This document shows, piece after piece, positions 9,014-16,754 of a DNA stretch of 54,039 bases. Position numbers and translations under genes: made by a program. The notes under the pieces were generated by a model. The model had not been told where the DNA came from and did no database searches. It worked only from the letters and a program-made list of their open reading frames with translations. The DNA comes from Anaerolineaceae bacterium (GTDB lineage: Bacteria; Chloroflexota; Anaerolineae; Anaerolineales; Anaerolineaceae). Every line of letters begins with the position of its first letter. Position 1 is the stretch's first letter. The stretch is taken from the NCBI GenBank assembly GCA_016927865.1, contig JAFGLU010000144.1:1-54039 (forward strand). The letters run 5' to 3'.

Positions 9014-9047
9014 GCGCGGGTGACCCTGGCCCGGCCAGGGTGAGGGT
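9014..9047. repeat. 34-bp GC-rich dispersed repeat, copy 2
   Basis: This is an exact match to 1281-1314, again preceded by a GAGGTCGCGC block (8993-9002). It lies 46 bases after the azlD stop, in a gene-free gap of about 300 bases (8968-9270) between convergent azlD and the phosphatase gene. The upstream block CTCCCTTCCAGGGAGAG also has dyad symmetry. Confidence 0.8.
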
Positions 9048-9202
9048 AAATCTCTATCCTTCCAGATCAGCGGCGACTCGCCCTGGGTGGGGTTATTGTT
9101 CGATCGCAGGGGGCATCTGTAGATTTTTGGATCTTGCGCATTTCCCTGCGCCTCGACAAGGACGGTTGTGGCGTTTTAGTAGGGGCCGTTTTCCCGTTCT
9201 TT

Positions 9203-9249
9203 ACTCTGCGTCTCTCTGCGCTCTCCGCTCCTCTGCGGTGCCTCTTTTT
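9203..9249. repeat. CTCTGCG short-unit repeat in convergent intergenic gap
   Basis: Three CTCTGCG units occur at 9204, 9214 and 9231, joined by other pyrimidine-rich sequence and followed by a T6 run at 9245-9250. On the minus strand this is the 3' flank of the phosphatase gene and reads as CGCAGAG units. It is noncoding as far as can be seen. Confidence 0.5.
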
Positions 9250-9270
9250 TGGTGTTGATCTGGAGCGCTC

Positions 9271-9963
9271 CTACCCCCTCAACCACTCCGTCAACTCTAC
9301 CCACGCGCCAATCTCCTTGACCACCGGAAACCGCTCATCGGCGGGCAGGCCGCGCGGATTGAACCGGCAGGCGTCCAGCCCATAATTGAACGCGCCCTGG
9401 ATATCTGAAGCCACGCTGTCGCCAATCACCAGCACCGTCGATTTCTCCGGCTGATCCATGCGCTCAAAGGCCACCTCGAAGAATCGCGGGTCGGGTTTGG
9501 CCACACCGATCTCCTCGGAGATGACGACCACCTCGAAAAACTCTTTCAGTGGTGATCCTTCCAGGCGCGGTCGCTGCACGTCAGCCAGCCCGTTGGTGAC
9601 CAGCCCCAGGCGGTATGTTGGGGCCAGCGCGCGGATCATCTCCTCGGCGCCCTCCACCAGGTCTGAGCACTTCCCCAGGTTTTTAAGGTAGCGCGTGCTG
9701 AATTTCTCGGGGTCATAAAAAATTCCCAGACGTTCAAACAAACGCTCGAAGCGCCGGGTGCGCAGTTGCAGCGAAGTGAGCAGGCCCTGCTCAAATTCTT
9801 CCCATGTAGCACGGTTGACCTCGTGGTATACCTCGGGGGCAGCCGCGTCAAAGGTCAGGCCCAGGTCCTCAAAGGTCATTTTCAGCGAGCGGCTTTCGGC
9901 CAGGGTGAAGTCGAACAGCGTGTCGTCTACGTCAAAGAGTAGCCATTGATATTTTTTATTCAT
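9271..9963 (-). CDS. yjjG: YjjG-type HAD nucleotidase
   Basis: This 230-residue HAD-superfamily protein has the nucleophile motif LFDVDDTLFDF (Asp11, Asp13), motif II LVTNGLADVQRPRLEGS, and the C-terminal VISEEIGVAKPDPR and IGDSVASDIQGA blocks. The overall pattern (TSLQLRTRRFERL in the cap, ISEEIGVAKP) matches YjjG, a pyrimidine 5'-nucleotidase that removes noncanonical nucleotides. The start ATG lies 2 bases after the stop of the cupin gene, so the two are one minus-strand unit. Confidence 0.85.
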   Translation of the reverse strand: MNKKYQWLLFDVDDTLFDFTLAESRSLKMTFEDLGLTFDAAAPEVYHEVNRATWEEFEQGLLTSLQLRTRRFERLFERLGIFYDPEKFSTRYLKNLGKCSDLVEGAEEMIRALAPTYRLGLVTNGLADVQRPRLEGSPLKEFFEVVVISEEIGVAKPDPRFFEVAFERMDQPEKSTVLVIGDSVASDIQGAFNYGLDACRFNPRGLPADERFPVVKEIGAWVELTEWLRG

Positions 9964-9965
9964 CT

Positions 9966-10487
9966 TTAGTTGGCAAATCCTTCCGGCATCGTAGTTTCGT
10001 CATCGGGGCAGGCCAGCCGCAGAATGTCCTCACGGCGGTCGGGGTATGCAGCCAGCAAGCGGGCACGCGTGCCGCCCTCGAACATGCCGCCGGTGAAGCC
10101 GGGGGCCAGGGTGCAGCCGAACAGCGAGTAACGCCCGCCTTCCACGGTATGCCCGGCCTGCCATACCCCCGCTGGGATTACAAACTGCACCAACTGCCCC
10201 GCCGGCAAGTCGCTCCCCAGGAGCACCTCTCGACTTGAGCCGTCCGGGTATAACAACACCAGCCGCAGCGGGTCGCCGCCGTAGAAATGCCAGACTTCGT
10301 CAGTCGTTAGGCGGTGAAAGCGGGATAGGCTCAGCGGCTCCTCGCAATATAACCCAATCATGGCCGTGCCCATCGGCCCGCCGTCGATCTCCTGCGCCGA
10401 GCGGTATGTGCTGGCATACAGCGTGCCTTCCACGGGCAGCGGCTGGAAGTTGAAATGCTCGATCAGAGCTTCGATATCAGAGTGCAT
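9966..10487 (-). CDS. DUF985 (Cupin_5) family protein
   Basis: This 173-residue protein matches the DUF985/Cupin_5 family of small single-domain cupins. The diagnostic block SRFHRLTTDEVWHFYGGDPL supplies His and Glu residues expected at the cupin metal site, and it is followed by LPAGQLVQFVIPAGVWQAG and LFGCTLAPGF. The family is widespread and its biochemical role is not settled. It is the upstream gene of a two-gene operon with the YjjG-type phosphatase. Confidence 0.87.
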   Translation of the reverse strand: MHSDIEALIEHFNFQPLPVEGTLYASTYRSAQEIDGGPMGTAMIGLYCEEPLSLSRFHRLTTDEVWHFYGGDPLRLVLLYPDGSSREVLLGSDLPAGQLVQFVIPAGVWQAGHTVEGGRYSLFGCTLAPGFTGGMFEGGTRARLLAAYPDRREDILRLACPDDETTMPEGFAN

Positions 10488-10581
10488 GGCGTTCCTCTCA
10501 CCGGCAAAGTGTTTGGATTATAGACGGGTTTGATCTCTGCCGCAACCAAAGCTGGTAGAATCTTTGTGCTCTCAAATTTGG

Positions 10582-10691
10582 GTAACTACTCACAGTTGGG
10601 GTGAAAACCCTGAATTTGAGGTGTTTGTGGGGCGAAGCCCCCATAAACACCTCAAATTCAGGAACTTCCCCCAACCCCGGTGATTAGATAC
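10582..10691. repeat. Palindromic element copy E2 (full length)
   Basis: The outer ends are GTAACTACTCAC and GTGATTAGATAC. The inner stem pairs 10609-10633 with 10637-10662 and has one G-T pair and one bulged base. Its tip is GCGAAGC (10632-10638). The outer arm is CCTGAATTTGAGG. The element fills most of the gap between the divergent cupin and acetyltransferase genes. Confidence 0.85.
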
Positions 10692-10749
10692 AAATTCGGG
10701 GTTACTCTACCTCTGAGTGAGCGAACTCTTTCTGGCTCCAGGAGTTTCT

Positions 10750-11232
10750 ATGCTTGAATTCGAATACGTCTTGCGTCCTGCCACACAGGCCGACATTCCT
10801 TTCCTCGTGTTTGGCCGTCACGCCATGTTTGAAGAAATGTTCACTCTTGAAAACCGCCCCTTCGATTCCGCCGAACTGCCTCTCATGGATGCCATCTTCC
10901 AGCAGAGCCTGCTGGCACGGTTGGGCAGCGAGGACCTGCCGGCCTGGGTGGTGGAGACACAAGGCAAGCCCGTGGCTTGCGCCCTGGTCTTCGTCATTCA
11001 CTCCCTGCCCGCTCCGGCGCGCCTGGACATGCGCACGCCCAATTTGCAGAATGTCTACGTCTTGCCCGAGCATCGCCACCATGGCCTGGCGCGCAGGTTG
11101 GTGGAGGCTTCCATTGACTGGTGCCGCGAGCAGGGCTTCCGCAGCATGACCCTCAATGCCAGCGATGCCGGTCGCTCGTTGTATGAGTCGCTCGGCTTCA
11201 TAGCCGGCAATCAGATGAGCCTGCGCCTGTGA
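10750..11232 (+). CDS. GNAT family N-acetyltransferase
   Basis: This 160-residue protein has the GNAT fold signature: acetyl-CoA-binding loop HRHHGLARRLVEAS after a beta strand (NVYVLPE), and the C-terminal DAGRSLYESLGF helix-strand that ends most members. The substrate is not predictable. The ATG at 10750 has AGGAG 6 nt upstream and is preferred over the GTG at 10717. The stop overlaps the start of the EamA transporter gene, so the two are coupled. An acetyltransferase next to a metabolite exporter suggests joint resistance or detoxification, which is inference. Confidence 0.85.
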   Translation: MLEFEYVLRPATQADIPFLVFGRHAMFEEMFTLENRPFDSAELPLMDAIFQQSLLARLGSEDLPAWVVETQGKPVACALVFVIHSLPAPARLDMRTPNLQNVYVLPEHRHHGLARRLVEASIDWCREQGFRSMTLNASDAGRSLYESLGFIAGNQMSLRL

Positions 11233-12131
11233 ACCATTGGCTGAACCGCACCACGATCCGTTTTGCAATCCTCACGTTTGGGGTTCTGTGCGGTTCCACC
11301 GCTGTGTTGATGATCAAGGCGGGCAGTGAGCACCCCATGCTGGTAGCCGCCTATCGCCTGTTTGTGGCGGCCCTGGTGCTCACGCCTTTCTTCCTGCGCG
11401 AGCTGCCCACCTACCCTGGGCGCTACGGCTTGAAGCAGCTTGGTTGGGTGGCGCTGCCCGCGGTCATGCTGGCGGTGCACTTCATTACCTGGATCATCGG
11501 CGCGCGTATGACGCAGGTGGCCAACGCCTCCATGATCGTCAACCTCACCCCCGTCGCCATGCCTTTCTTTCTCATGCTGTTCTACCGTGAGAAGATCGGC
11601 CGCCAGGAAGTGATCGGCACGCTGTTCACCCTCTCGGGGTTGGTCGCTCTGACCGGCTCGAACATCAGCTTGTCCCAAGATACCTTATTGGGCGATGTGA
11701 TTTGCATTGTTTCCATGCTTACTTTCGCAGCCTATATGGCCCTGGGGCGCAAGAACGGTGGGCGGTTGGGCTTGTGGTTGTACATGGTGCCCCTGTACTG
11801 GATGGCGGGAGTCTTGTGCCTGCTTTGCGCGCTATTTTTTGTCAACCCCATCAAGCCTTACGATCTCCGCAACGTGCTGCTCATCCTCGGCCTGGGAATC
11901 ATCCCCACCATTTTTGGGCACACCATCTTGAATTATTCGCTCAAGTTCTTCCGCGGGCAGGTGGTCAGCGTGGCCAACCTGGGCCAGCCTTTCTTTGCCG
12001 GAATCGCCGCTTACTTTCTCTTTAAAGAAGAGCCTCGCCCGGTGTTCTTTGTGGCGGCGGCCTTGATGATGACCGGCATTCTCATCGTCTTGCAAGCCAA
12101 CTGGAAAAAGCGCGAGGTTCAAAAGGTTTAG
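11229..12131 (+). CDS. EamA/DMT family transporter
   Basis: This 300-residue protein has about ten hydrophobic helices in two EamA repeats. The first contains GSTAVLMIKAG and AAYRLFVAALVL; the second contains FGHTILNYSLKFF and SVANLGQPFFAGIAAYFLFKE, where the FKE end of the penultimate helix is typical of the drug/metabolite transporter superfamily. The GTG start overlaps the TGA of the acetyltransferase gene. Substrate is unknown. Confidence 0.9.
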   Translation: MNHWLNRTTIRFAILTFGVLCGSTAVLMIKAGSEHPMLVAAYRLFVAALVLTPFFLRELPTYPGRYGLKQLGWVALPAVMLAVHFITWIIGARMTQVANASMIVNLTPVAMPFFLMLFYREKIGRQEVIGTLFTLSGLVALTGSNISLSQDTLLGDVICIVSMLTFAAYMALGRKNGGRLGLWLYMVPLYWMAGVLCLLCALFFVNPIKPYDLRNVLLILGLGIIPTIFGHTILNYSLKFFRGQVVSVANLGQPFFAGIAAYFLFKEEPRPVFFVAAALMMTGILIVLQANWKKREVQKV

Positions 12132-12148
12132 AAATTTCCCAAAAATTC

Positions 12149-12170
12149 TTTTTGGGGCACACCCCAAAGA
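12149..12170. terminator. Bidirectional terminator between convergent genes
   Basis: TTTGGGG (12151-12157) pairs with CCCCAAA (12162-12168) around CACA, extended by two outer pairs including one T-G. A-rich and T-rich runs flank both sides (AAAAATTCTT before, AATCTTTT after), so it could end both the EamA transcript and the opposing dUTPase transcript. Confidence 0.65.
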
Positions 12171-12190
12171 AATCTTTTGAGGGAAGCTTC

Positions 12191-12634
12191 CTAACTGCCT
12201 GAGCTGCGGCTGTGCTGGTCCACGATCCCGCCGCTGCCGCCACGCGAACTGGCCCGCGCGTGGATCTCATCGGGTTGCACTTCCTCCACCGCTGGGGTCA
12301 CAATGGGAATCAACAGCATCTGGCCCAGCGCACCCCCGGCCGGAATTTCCAGTGGGTGAGCGTACGGATTGACTACCTTGATGAGGATTTCCCCCTGGTA
12401 GCCCGCATCTACCACCCCCGAGCCCAGCAGATGGTCGCTGCGTCCTTTGGGTTTCAGCAGACCCACATAACCTTCCGGGATTTCCAATGTGATGCCGGTA
12501 GGGATGATGGCCAGGCTGTGCGGAGGGATCACGGCGGCGTCCAGACTGTAAAGGTCCATTCCGGCGTCGAGGGGATGCTTACGGGTGGGCAGCTTGGCGT
12601 GGGGGTGTAGGCGGGCGGCGCGGATAGTGTCCAT
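12191..12634 (-). CDS. dut: dUTP diphosphatase (dUTPase)
   Basis: This 147-residue protein should hydrolyse dUTP to dUMP and pyrophosphate, keeping uracil out of DNA. All five trimeric-dUTPase motifs can be found: DAGMDLYS (1), KPKGRSDHL (2, a variant of PRSG), GVVDAGYQGEI (3, with the catalytic Asp), GALGQML (4) and SSRGGSGG (5, a variant of RGxxGFGSTG). The variant motifs leave a small chance that it is a divergent relative such as a bifunctional dCTP deaminase, but the length favours dUTPase. It faces the EamA gene across a shared terminator. Confidence 0.87.
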   Translation of the reverse strand: MDTIRAARLHPHAKLPTRKHPLDAGMDLYSLDAAVIPPHSLAIIPTGITLEIPEGYVGLLKPKGRSDHLLGSGVVDAGYQGEILIKVVNPYAHPLEIPAGGALGQMLLIPIVTPAVEEVQPDEIHARASSRGGSGGIVDQHSRSSGS

Positions 12635-12756
12635 GCGGTTTCACTCCTGGGTGGGGTCAAAGCGTTGGGCCAACTATACCGCAGCGCTGCCTACCTCGCA
12701 AGAAGGGGTTACTGGAAAATCACCCTAAAATGCTCCTCCACTCAACACCTGAGTGC

Positions 12757-12786
12757 TTGACGAGCGGGCTTATAATCGATTAGGAT
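12757..12786 (+). promoter_or_regulatory. Possible promoter for the epimerase gene
   Basis: In the 278-base gap before the epimerase, TTGACG (12757-12762) is followed after 18 bases by TAGGAT (12781-12786). A better -10, TATAAT at 12771-12776, has no matching -35 at proper spacing. Either could drive the start of the polysaccharide locus. The rest of the gap is AT-rich and shows no gene. Confidence 0.35.
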
Positions 12787-12912
12787 AGTATAAGTTTAGC
12801 GTTATCTACCTCAATTAATGATTTACTTTAAAGTTTTATAGGTTCTCTGCCAATTCCCGTGGCGCCTGCCGCGGCAACGTTCAATGAACCGTTTCACATT
12901 CAGGAGAGCATC

Positions 12913-13836
12913 ATGAAAGTTATGGTAACAGGCGGAGCTGGATTCATTGGCTCCCATGTGGTCGATCAATTAATAGCTGCCGGTCACGATGTGGTCATCG
13001 TGGACAGCCTGGTGACGGGCCGCGAGTCCAACTTGAACCCCAAAGCCAAATTCTACCAACTGGACATCCGCGATCCTAAGTTGCGTGAAGTTTTTGAAGC
13101 CGAGCGCCCCGAGGTGGTCGATCACCACGCCGCCCAGATGGATGTGCGCCGCTCGGTGGTAGACCCGCTTTACGATGCGGACGTGAACATCAAGGGCTCG
13201 GTGCATTTGCTGGAACTGTGCCGCGAATTTGCGGTGCGAAAAGTCATCTATATCTCCAGTGGCGGCGCGGCCTACGGCGAGCCGGTTTATCTGCCTTGTG
13301 ACGAAGAGCATCCCGTGCGACCCTTGAGCCCCTATGGCCTGACCAAGTATGCCTTTGAGCTATATCTCTATCTCTACCGCCAGAATTACGGCCTGGATTA
13401 CACCGTCCTGCGCTACCCCAATGTCTATGGCCCGCGGCAGGACCCTCACGGCGAGGCGGGCGTGGTGGCCATTTTCACAGGGCACATGCTGCGCGGCGAG
13501 CCCATCACCATCAATGGCACCGGTGAACAGGTGCGCGATTATGTGCATGTTTCGGATTGCGCGCGCGGCAACCTGCTGGCCCTCACCCAGGGCAGTGGGC
13601 GAGCCTACAACCTGGGTTCGGCGGTGGGCACCTCGGTGAACGAAATCTACCGCTTGCTCAAAGGCATCACCGGGTATGCGCTGGACGCCGGCTATGGCCC
13701 CGCCAAAGTGGGTGAGACCTTCCGCATCTACCTCAATCCGCAGCGCGCCATCAACGAGCTGGGCTGGAAGCAAACCCTGGACCTCTCAGAAGGTCTGCGC
13801 CAGACGGTAGAATATACCCGCCGGAATGAGTTATAG
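12913..13836 (+). CDS. NAD-dependent sugar epimerase (UDP-glucose 4-epimerase-like)
   Basis: This 307-residue extended short-chain dehydrogenase has the NAD-binding motif GGAGFIGSH (residues 7-15), a Ser-rich active-site strand (ISSGGAAYGE, about 114-123) and the catalytic YGLTK pair (Tyr141, Lys145). The middle region YPNVYGPRQDP and DYVHVSDCARGNLLAL are typical of GalE-like UDP-sugar epimerases; dTDP-glucose dehydratases usually have a different active-site acid. It should interconvert C4 epimers of a nucleotide sugar for the glycan made by the downstream genes. The ATG at 12913 has AGGAG 6 nt upstream. Confidence 0.85.
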   Translation: MKVMVTGGAGFIGSHVVDQLIAAGHDVVIVDSLVTGRESNLNPKAKFYQLDIRDPKLREVFEAERPEVVDHHAAQMDVRRSVVDPLYDADVNIKGSVHLLELCREFAVRKVIYISSGGAAYGEPVYLPCDEEHPVRPLSPYGLTKYAFELYLYLYRQNYGLDYTVLRYPNVYGPRQDPHGEAGVVAIFTGHMLRGEPITINGTGEQVRDYVHVSDCARGNLLALTQGSGRAYNLGSAVGTSVNEIYRLLKGITGYALDAGYGPAKVGETFRIYLNPQRAINELGWKQTLDLSEGLRQTVEYTRRNEL

Positions 13837-13841
13837 AGACG

Positions 13842-13900
13842 TGGTCACTGCTCAAAGGTGAAAAAACTCGGGTCTTTTCACCTTTTGGCTGAGTAGTTAC
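13842..13900. repeat. Palindromic element copy E3 (short form, tip missing)
   Basis: The outer ends TGGTCACTGCTCA and TGAGTAGTTAC enclose GGTGAAAA paired with TTTTCACC. This is the flank arrangement of the long elements without the AATTTG stem, giving a 59-bp short form. It follows the epimerase stop by a few bases and could act as its terminator. Confidence 0.7.
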
Positions 13901-13960
13901 GAAGTGTGATTTTTGCGTGAAATTGTAACGAAAGTGAAACGTAAATCAGGAGTAAAACTA

Positions 13961-13988
13961 TTGACATTTCTTTTAGATGGGTTATCAT
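13961..13988 (+). promoter_or_regulatory. Strong housekeeping-type promoter of the polysaccharide operon
   Basis: A perfect -35 box TTGACA (13961-13966) is followed after 16 bases by TATCAT (13983-13988), five of six matches to the -10 consensus. Predicted transcription starts near 13995, about 214 bases before the sugar transferase start codon. Confidence 0.75.
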
Positions 13989-13994
13989 TAGTAC

Positions 13995-14208
13995 GCTAGA
14001 CCTTGCATTTTTGTAAGGAATCAATTAAATACTCCTTCTTTTGTGGAGGCGATGACACGGGATTCTTTCTTGGTCGCTTGATCTCTGAGGGGGGGTCAGC
14101 AGTCCCGTCGAGCCACTAGCGAAACCGGCCACAAAACGCATGAGCGGAATGGCCGGTTTGCGTTTAACCGGTATCGTTCACAAAAGTAAGCAGGAAGGGG
14201 GAGAAACA
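13995..14208 (+). promoter_or_regulatory. Structured 5' leader of the sugar transferase gene (candidate cis-regulatory RNA)
   Basis: The leader is unusually long and holds at least two stems. ACGGGA (14057-14062) pairs with TCCCGT (14103-14108). A perfect 10-bp stem, AAACCGGCCA (14122-14131) with TGGCCGGTTT (14150-14159), closes an 18-nt loop. A purine-rich ribosome site (AGGAAGGGGGAG) follows at 14192-14203. The pattern did not match the riboswitch classes I know. No long T-run follows the second stem, so control of translation or a mid-leader pause is more likely than simple attenuation. Confidence 0.5.
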
Positions 14209-15714
14209 ATGAGGAGCGGCACATTGGCCGAATTTGCATCGATACCAAAAGCGAAAATTGACTTCCAGGTTGGACGGATCCATCAGATTGCAAGCGTCCA
14301 TCGCGACCGGCGTTTGCTGCTGGCTGCCCTGGTAATTTGCGACCTGCTCATGATTGGCGGCAGCTTTGTGCTGGCTTATCTCATTCGCTTCGTCTGGGGG
14401 GCGGATTTCTTCAAAGAAACCATTCCTTCATTGAATTTGTATCTTCAGGTCGGAACCATTCTTATCCCCGGCTGGATCTTGATCTTCGCGCTGTTTGGCC
14501 TTTATAATCGGCACAATTTATTGGGTGGCCTGCGCGAGTATTCCAAGTTGTTCAATGCTGCCACTTTGGCCATGATGCTGGTGATCATTTTTAACTTCCT
14601 CACCGAAACTGTCCTGGCCCGTGGCTGGATGTTGATGACCTGGGGTCTGGTTTTTCTGTTCACTGCGATTGGGCGCTTCACAATCCGCCGGTTTGTGTAT
14701 TATTTGCGCACCAAGGGCCGTTTTCTGGCGCCGGCCGTCATTCTTGGCAGCAACGAAGAGAGCAAGCTGCTGTCCGAGCAGTTCCTCGACCGGCGCGCTT
14801 CAGGCCTGGCTCTGCTGGGCTTTGTCGGTGATGGCGCCCCGGCCGGAACGATCTTCCACCATAATCTGCGCATGTTGGGCAGCCTGGACGATCTGGACCA
14901 GATTGTGCGGGCCAATGGGGTGGAAGAGGTGATTGTCACCTCCAGCGCCATTCCCCCGCAAGAAGTGTTAGCCATCTTCAAGATGTTCGGCATGACCAGT
15001 GGCGTCAACCTGCGTCTGTCCTCTGGTTTGTATGAGCTCATCACCACCAGTATGCGCGTTCAGGATGTGGCCGGCGTGCCCCTGGTGACGATCAACAAGG
15101 TGCGCCTGACGGGCTTCGACCAGGTCTTCAAAGCTGTCATCGATTATGCCCTGGCCCTGCTGCTGCTCATTCCGGTGGGGCTGGTTTCCATCGTGTTGAC
15201 CATCATCATCAAGCTCGATTCGCCCGGCCCGGTCATTTACCGCCGCCGGGTGATGGGGCAGAACGGCAAGCCCTTCGATGCCTTCAAGTTCCGCTCCATG
15301 TACATTAATGGAGACGAGATTTTGGCGAAGTATCCTGGACTTAAGGAAGAACTGGCCCGCGAGCAAAAGCTCAAAGACGATCCGCGCATTACTCGGGCCG
15401 GAAAGCTGCTGCGCAAGACCAGCTTTGATGAACTGCCTCAGCTTCTCAACGTGCTGCGCGGCGAGATGTCGATTGTGGGTCCGCGCATGATTTCTCCCGA
15501 GGAAATGGAGAAATACGAACAAAGCGGGATGAACCTCTTGACGGTCAAACCCGGCATCACCGGGCTATGGCAGGTGAGCGGGCGCTCCGATGTGTCTTAC
15601 GAAGAGCGCGTCCGCATGGATATGTACTATATCCGCAATTGGAGCATTTGGATGGACATCATGCTTCTTTGGCGCACCATTCCGGCGGTCCTGCTGCGGC
15701 GCGGGGCCTATTAA
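14209..15714 (+). CDS. Polyprenyl-phosphate sugar-1-phosphate transferase (WbaP/WcaJ-like)
   Basis: This 501-residue membrane protein should start glycan assembly by moving a sugar-1-phosphate from a nucleotide sugar to undecaprenyl phosphate. Four or so N-terminal helices (about residues 38-165) precede a CoA-binding-like Rossmann segment and the C-terminal bacterial sugar transferase domain (about 300-500). That domain has the membrane re-entrant helix, KFRSMYINGDE (about 360), KTSFDELPQLLNVLRGEMS (about 404) and GITGLWQVSGRSDVSYEERV. These are the catalytic blocks of the polyisoprenyl-phosphate hexose-1-phosphate transferases. The ATG at 14209 sits behind AGGAAGGGGGAG; an earlier ATG at 14140 would run through the leader stem and lacks a ribosome site. 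Confidence 0.92.
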   Translation: MRSGTLAEFASIPKAKIDFQVGRIHQIASVHRDRRLLLAALVICDLLMIGGSFVLAYLIRFVWGADFFKETIPSLNLYLQVGTILIPGWILIFALFGLYNRHNLLGGLREYSKLFNAATLAMMLVIIFNFLTETVLARGWMLMTWGLVFLFTAIGRFTIRRFVYYLRTKGRFLAPAVILGSNEESKLLSEQFLDRRASGLALLGFVGDGAPAGTIFHHNLRMLGSLDDLDQIVRANGVEEVIVTSSAIPPQEVLAIFKMFGMTSGVNLRLSSGLYELITTSMRVQDVAGVPLVTINKVRLTGFDQVFKAVIDYALALLLLIPVGLVSIVLTIIIKLDSPGPVIYRRRVMGQNGKPFDAFKFRSMYINGDEILAKYPGLKEELAREQKLKDDPRITRAGKLLRKTSFDELPQLLNVLRGEMSIVGPRMISPEEMEKYEQSGMNLLTVKPGITGLWQVSGRSDVSYEERVRMDMYYIRNWSIWMDIMLLWRTIPAVLLRRGAY

Positions 15715-15729
15715 GCAAAGGTGTAGAAA

Positions 15730-16704
15730 ATGATCATTGTTCAGACCCCGTTCCGGGTCAGCTTGTTTGGCGGCGGTACCGATTTCCCCGACTACTATCT
15801 GTCGGAGGGAGGATGCGTGCTGTCTACCGCCATCAACAAGTACATTTTCGTGATCATCAAACAGCGCTACGATGATTTTCTGCGTATAGGCTATACCCGT
15901 ACTGAGATCGTCGAGACCGTTGACGAGATTCAGCACGAGTTGATCCGTGAGGCGCTGCGCACAACCGGCATCACCAAAGGTGTGGAAATCCTCACCCTGG
16001 GCGACATCCCCGCCGGGTCGGGATTGGGTTCCTCCAGCGCGGTCACGGTGGGCGCCCTGCATGCCATGTATGTGTACCTCAGCCGGTTGGTGACAACCGA
16101 GCAGCTAGCCCGAGAAGCCTGTGAGATCGAAATCACCAAGCTCGGCAAGCCCATTGGCATCCAGGACCAGTATATTGCCGCTTACGGCGGCTTGCGATTT
16201 ATTGAATTTCATCAGGATGGTTCGGTGACGGCGGACCCCGTGGACGTGGATCCGCTGGTCAAACGCCGTCTGGATGAGAACTTATTGGTGTTTTTCACCG
16301 GGGTGACCCGCAAGGCGGATACCATCCTGGCGGAACAAAAGGATAACATCCATCAGCGGCTGGCATTGCTGCGAGAAATGAAAGACATGGCGCATGAAGC
16401 GCGGACACAGTTGTACGCGGGCAACGTGGACGCGCTGGGGCACTTGCTGCACCAGAGTTGGCTGTTAAAAAAGCAGCTTGCCAGCCGAATTAGCAATGGA
16501 ACCATAGAAGACGCTTACCAGGCTGCCCTTGCGGCGGGCGCCCTGGGGGGCAAAATTACCGGCGCTGGCGGCGGCGGTTTCTTGCTGCTCTATTGCCCCT
16601 ACGAGCGGCGGGAGGCGGTCCGTGCGGCGCTGCATTCCATGCAGGAACTGCCTTTCCATCTGGAACCGGATGGAACCAAGGTGATCCTGAATATGCGCCG
16701 GTAA
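15730..16704 (+). CDS. GHMP sugar kinase (heptose 7-phosphate kinase, HddA-like)
   Basis: This 324-residue GHMP kinase opens with the characteristic [17 protein letters not shown]. It has the ATP loop [13 protein letters not shown] (about residues 95-107) and the C-terminal [17 protein letters not shown] (about 273-289). The N-terminal block and length match HddA, which phosphorylates D-glycero-D-manno-heptose 7-phosphate at C1; the related fucokinases and L-arabinokinases are longer. A GmhA-like isomerase follows 50 bases downstream, which supports a heptose route. The phosphatase (GmhB) and guanylyltransferase (HddC) needed to complete GDP-heptose are not in the window. Confidence 0.85.
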   Translation: MIIVQTPFRVSLFGGGTDFPDYYLSEGGCVLSTAINKYIFVIIKQRYDDFLRIGYTRTEIVETVDEIQHELIREALRTTGITKGVEILTLGDIPAGSGLGSSSAVTVGALHAMYVYLSRLVTTEQLAREACEIEITKLGKPIGIQDQYIAAYGGLRFIEFHQDGSVTADPVDVDPLVKRRLDENLLVFFTGVTRKADTILAEQKDNIHQRLALLREMKDMAHEARTQLYAGNVDALGHLLHQSWLLKKQLASRISNGTIEDAYQAALAAGALGGKITGAGGGGFLLLYCPYERREAVRAALHSMQELPFHLEPDGTKVILNMRR

Positions 16705-16754
16705 AACTGGGTTGGAACATTTTATTTTTTTTACTGTAGTGAGAAGGAGGATGT

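Noticed and set aside
12738..12755. Another copy of the palindromic family (CACTCA ACACC TGAGTG)
   Set aside because: Only a 6-bp stem with neither the GTAAC ends nor the GTGAAGA spacer; likely chance.
13995..14208. Known riboswitch (cyclic di-GMP, cobalamin, SAM)
   Set aside because: The conserved cores of these classes were looked for by eye and not found; the leader is kept as a candidate of unknown class.
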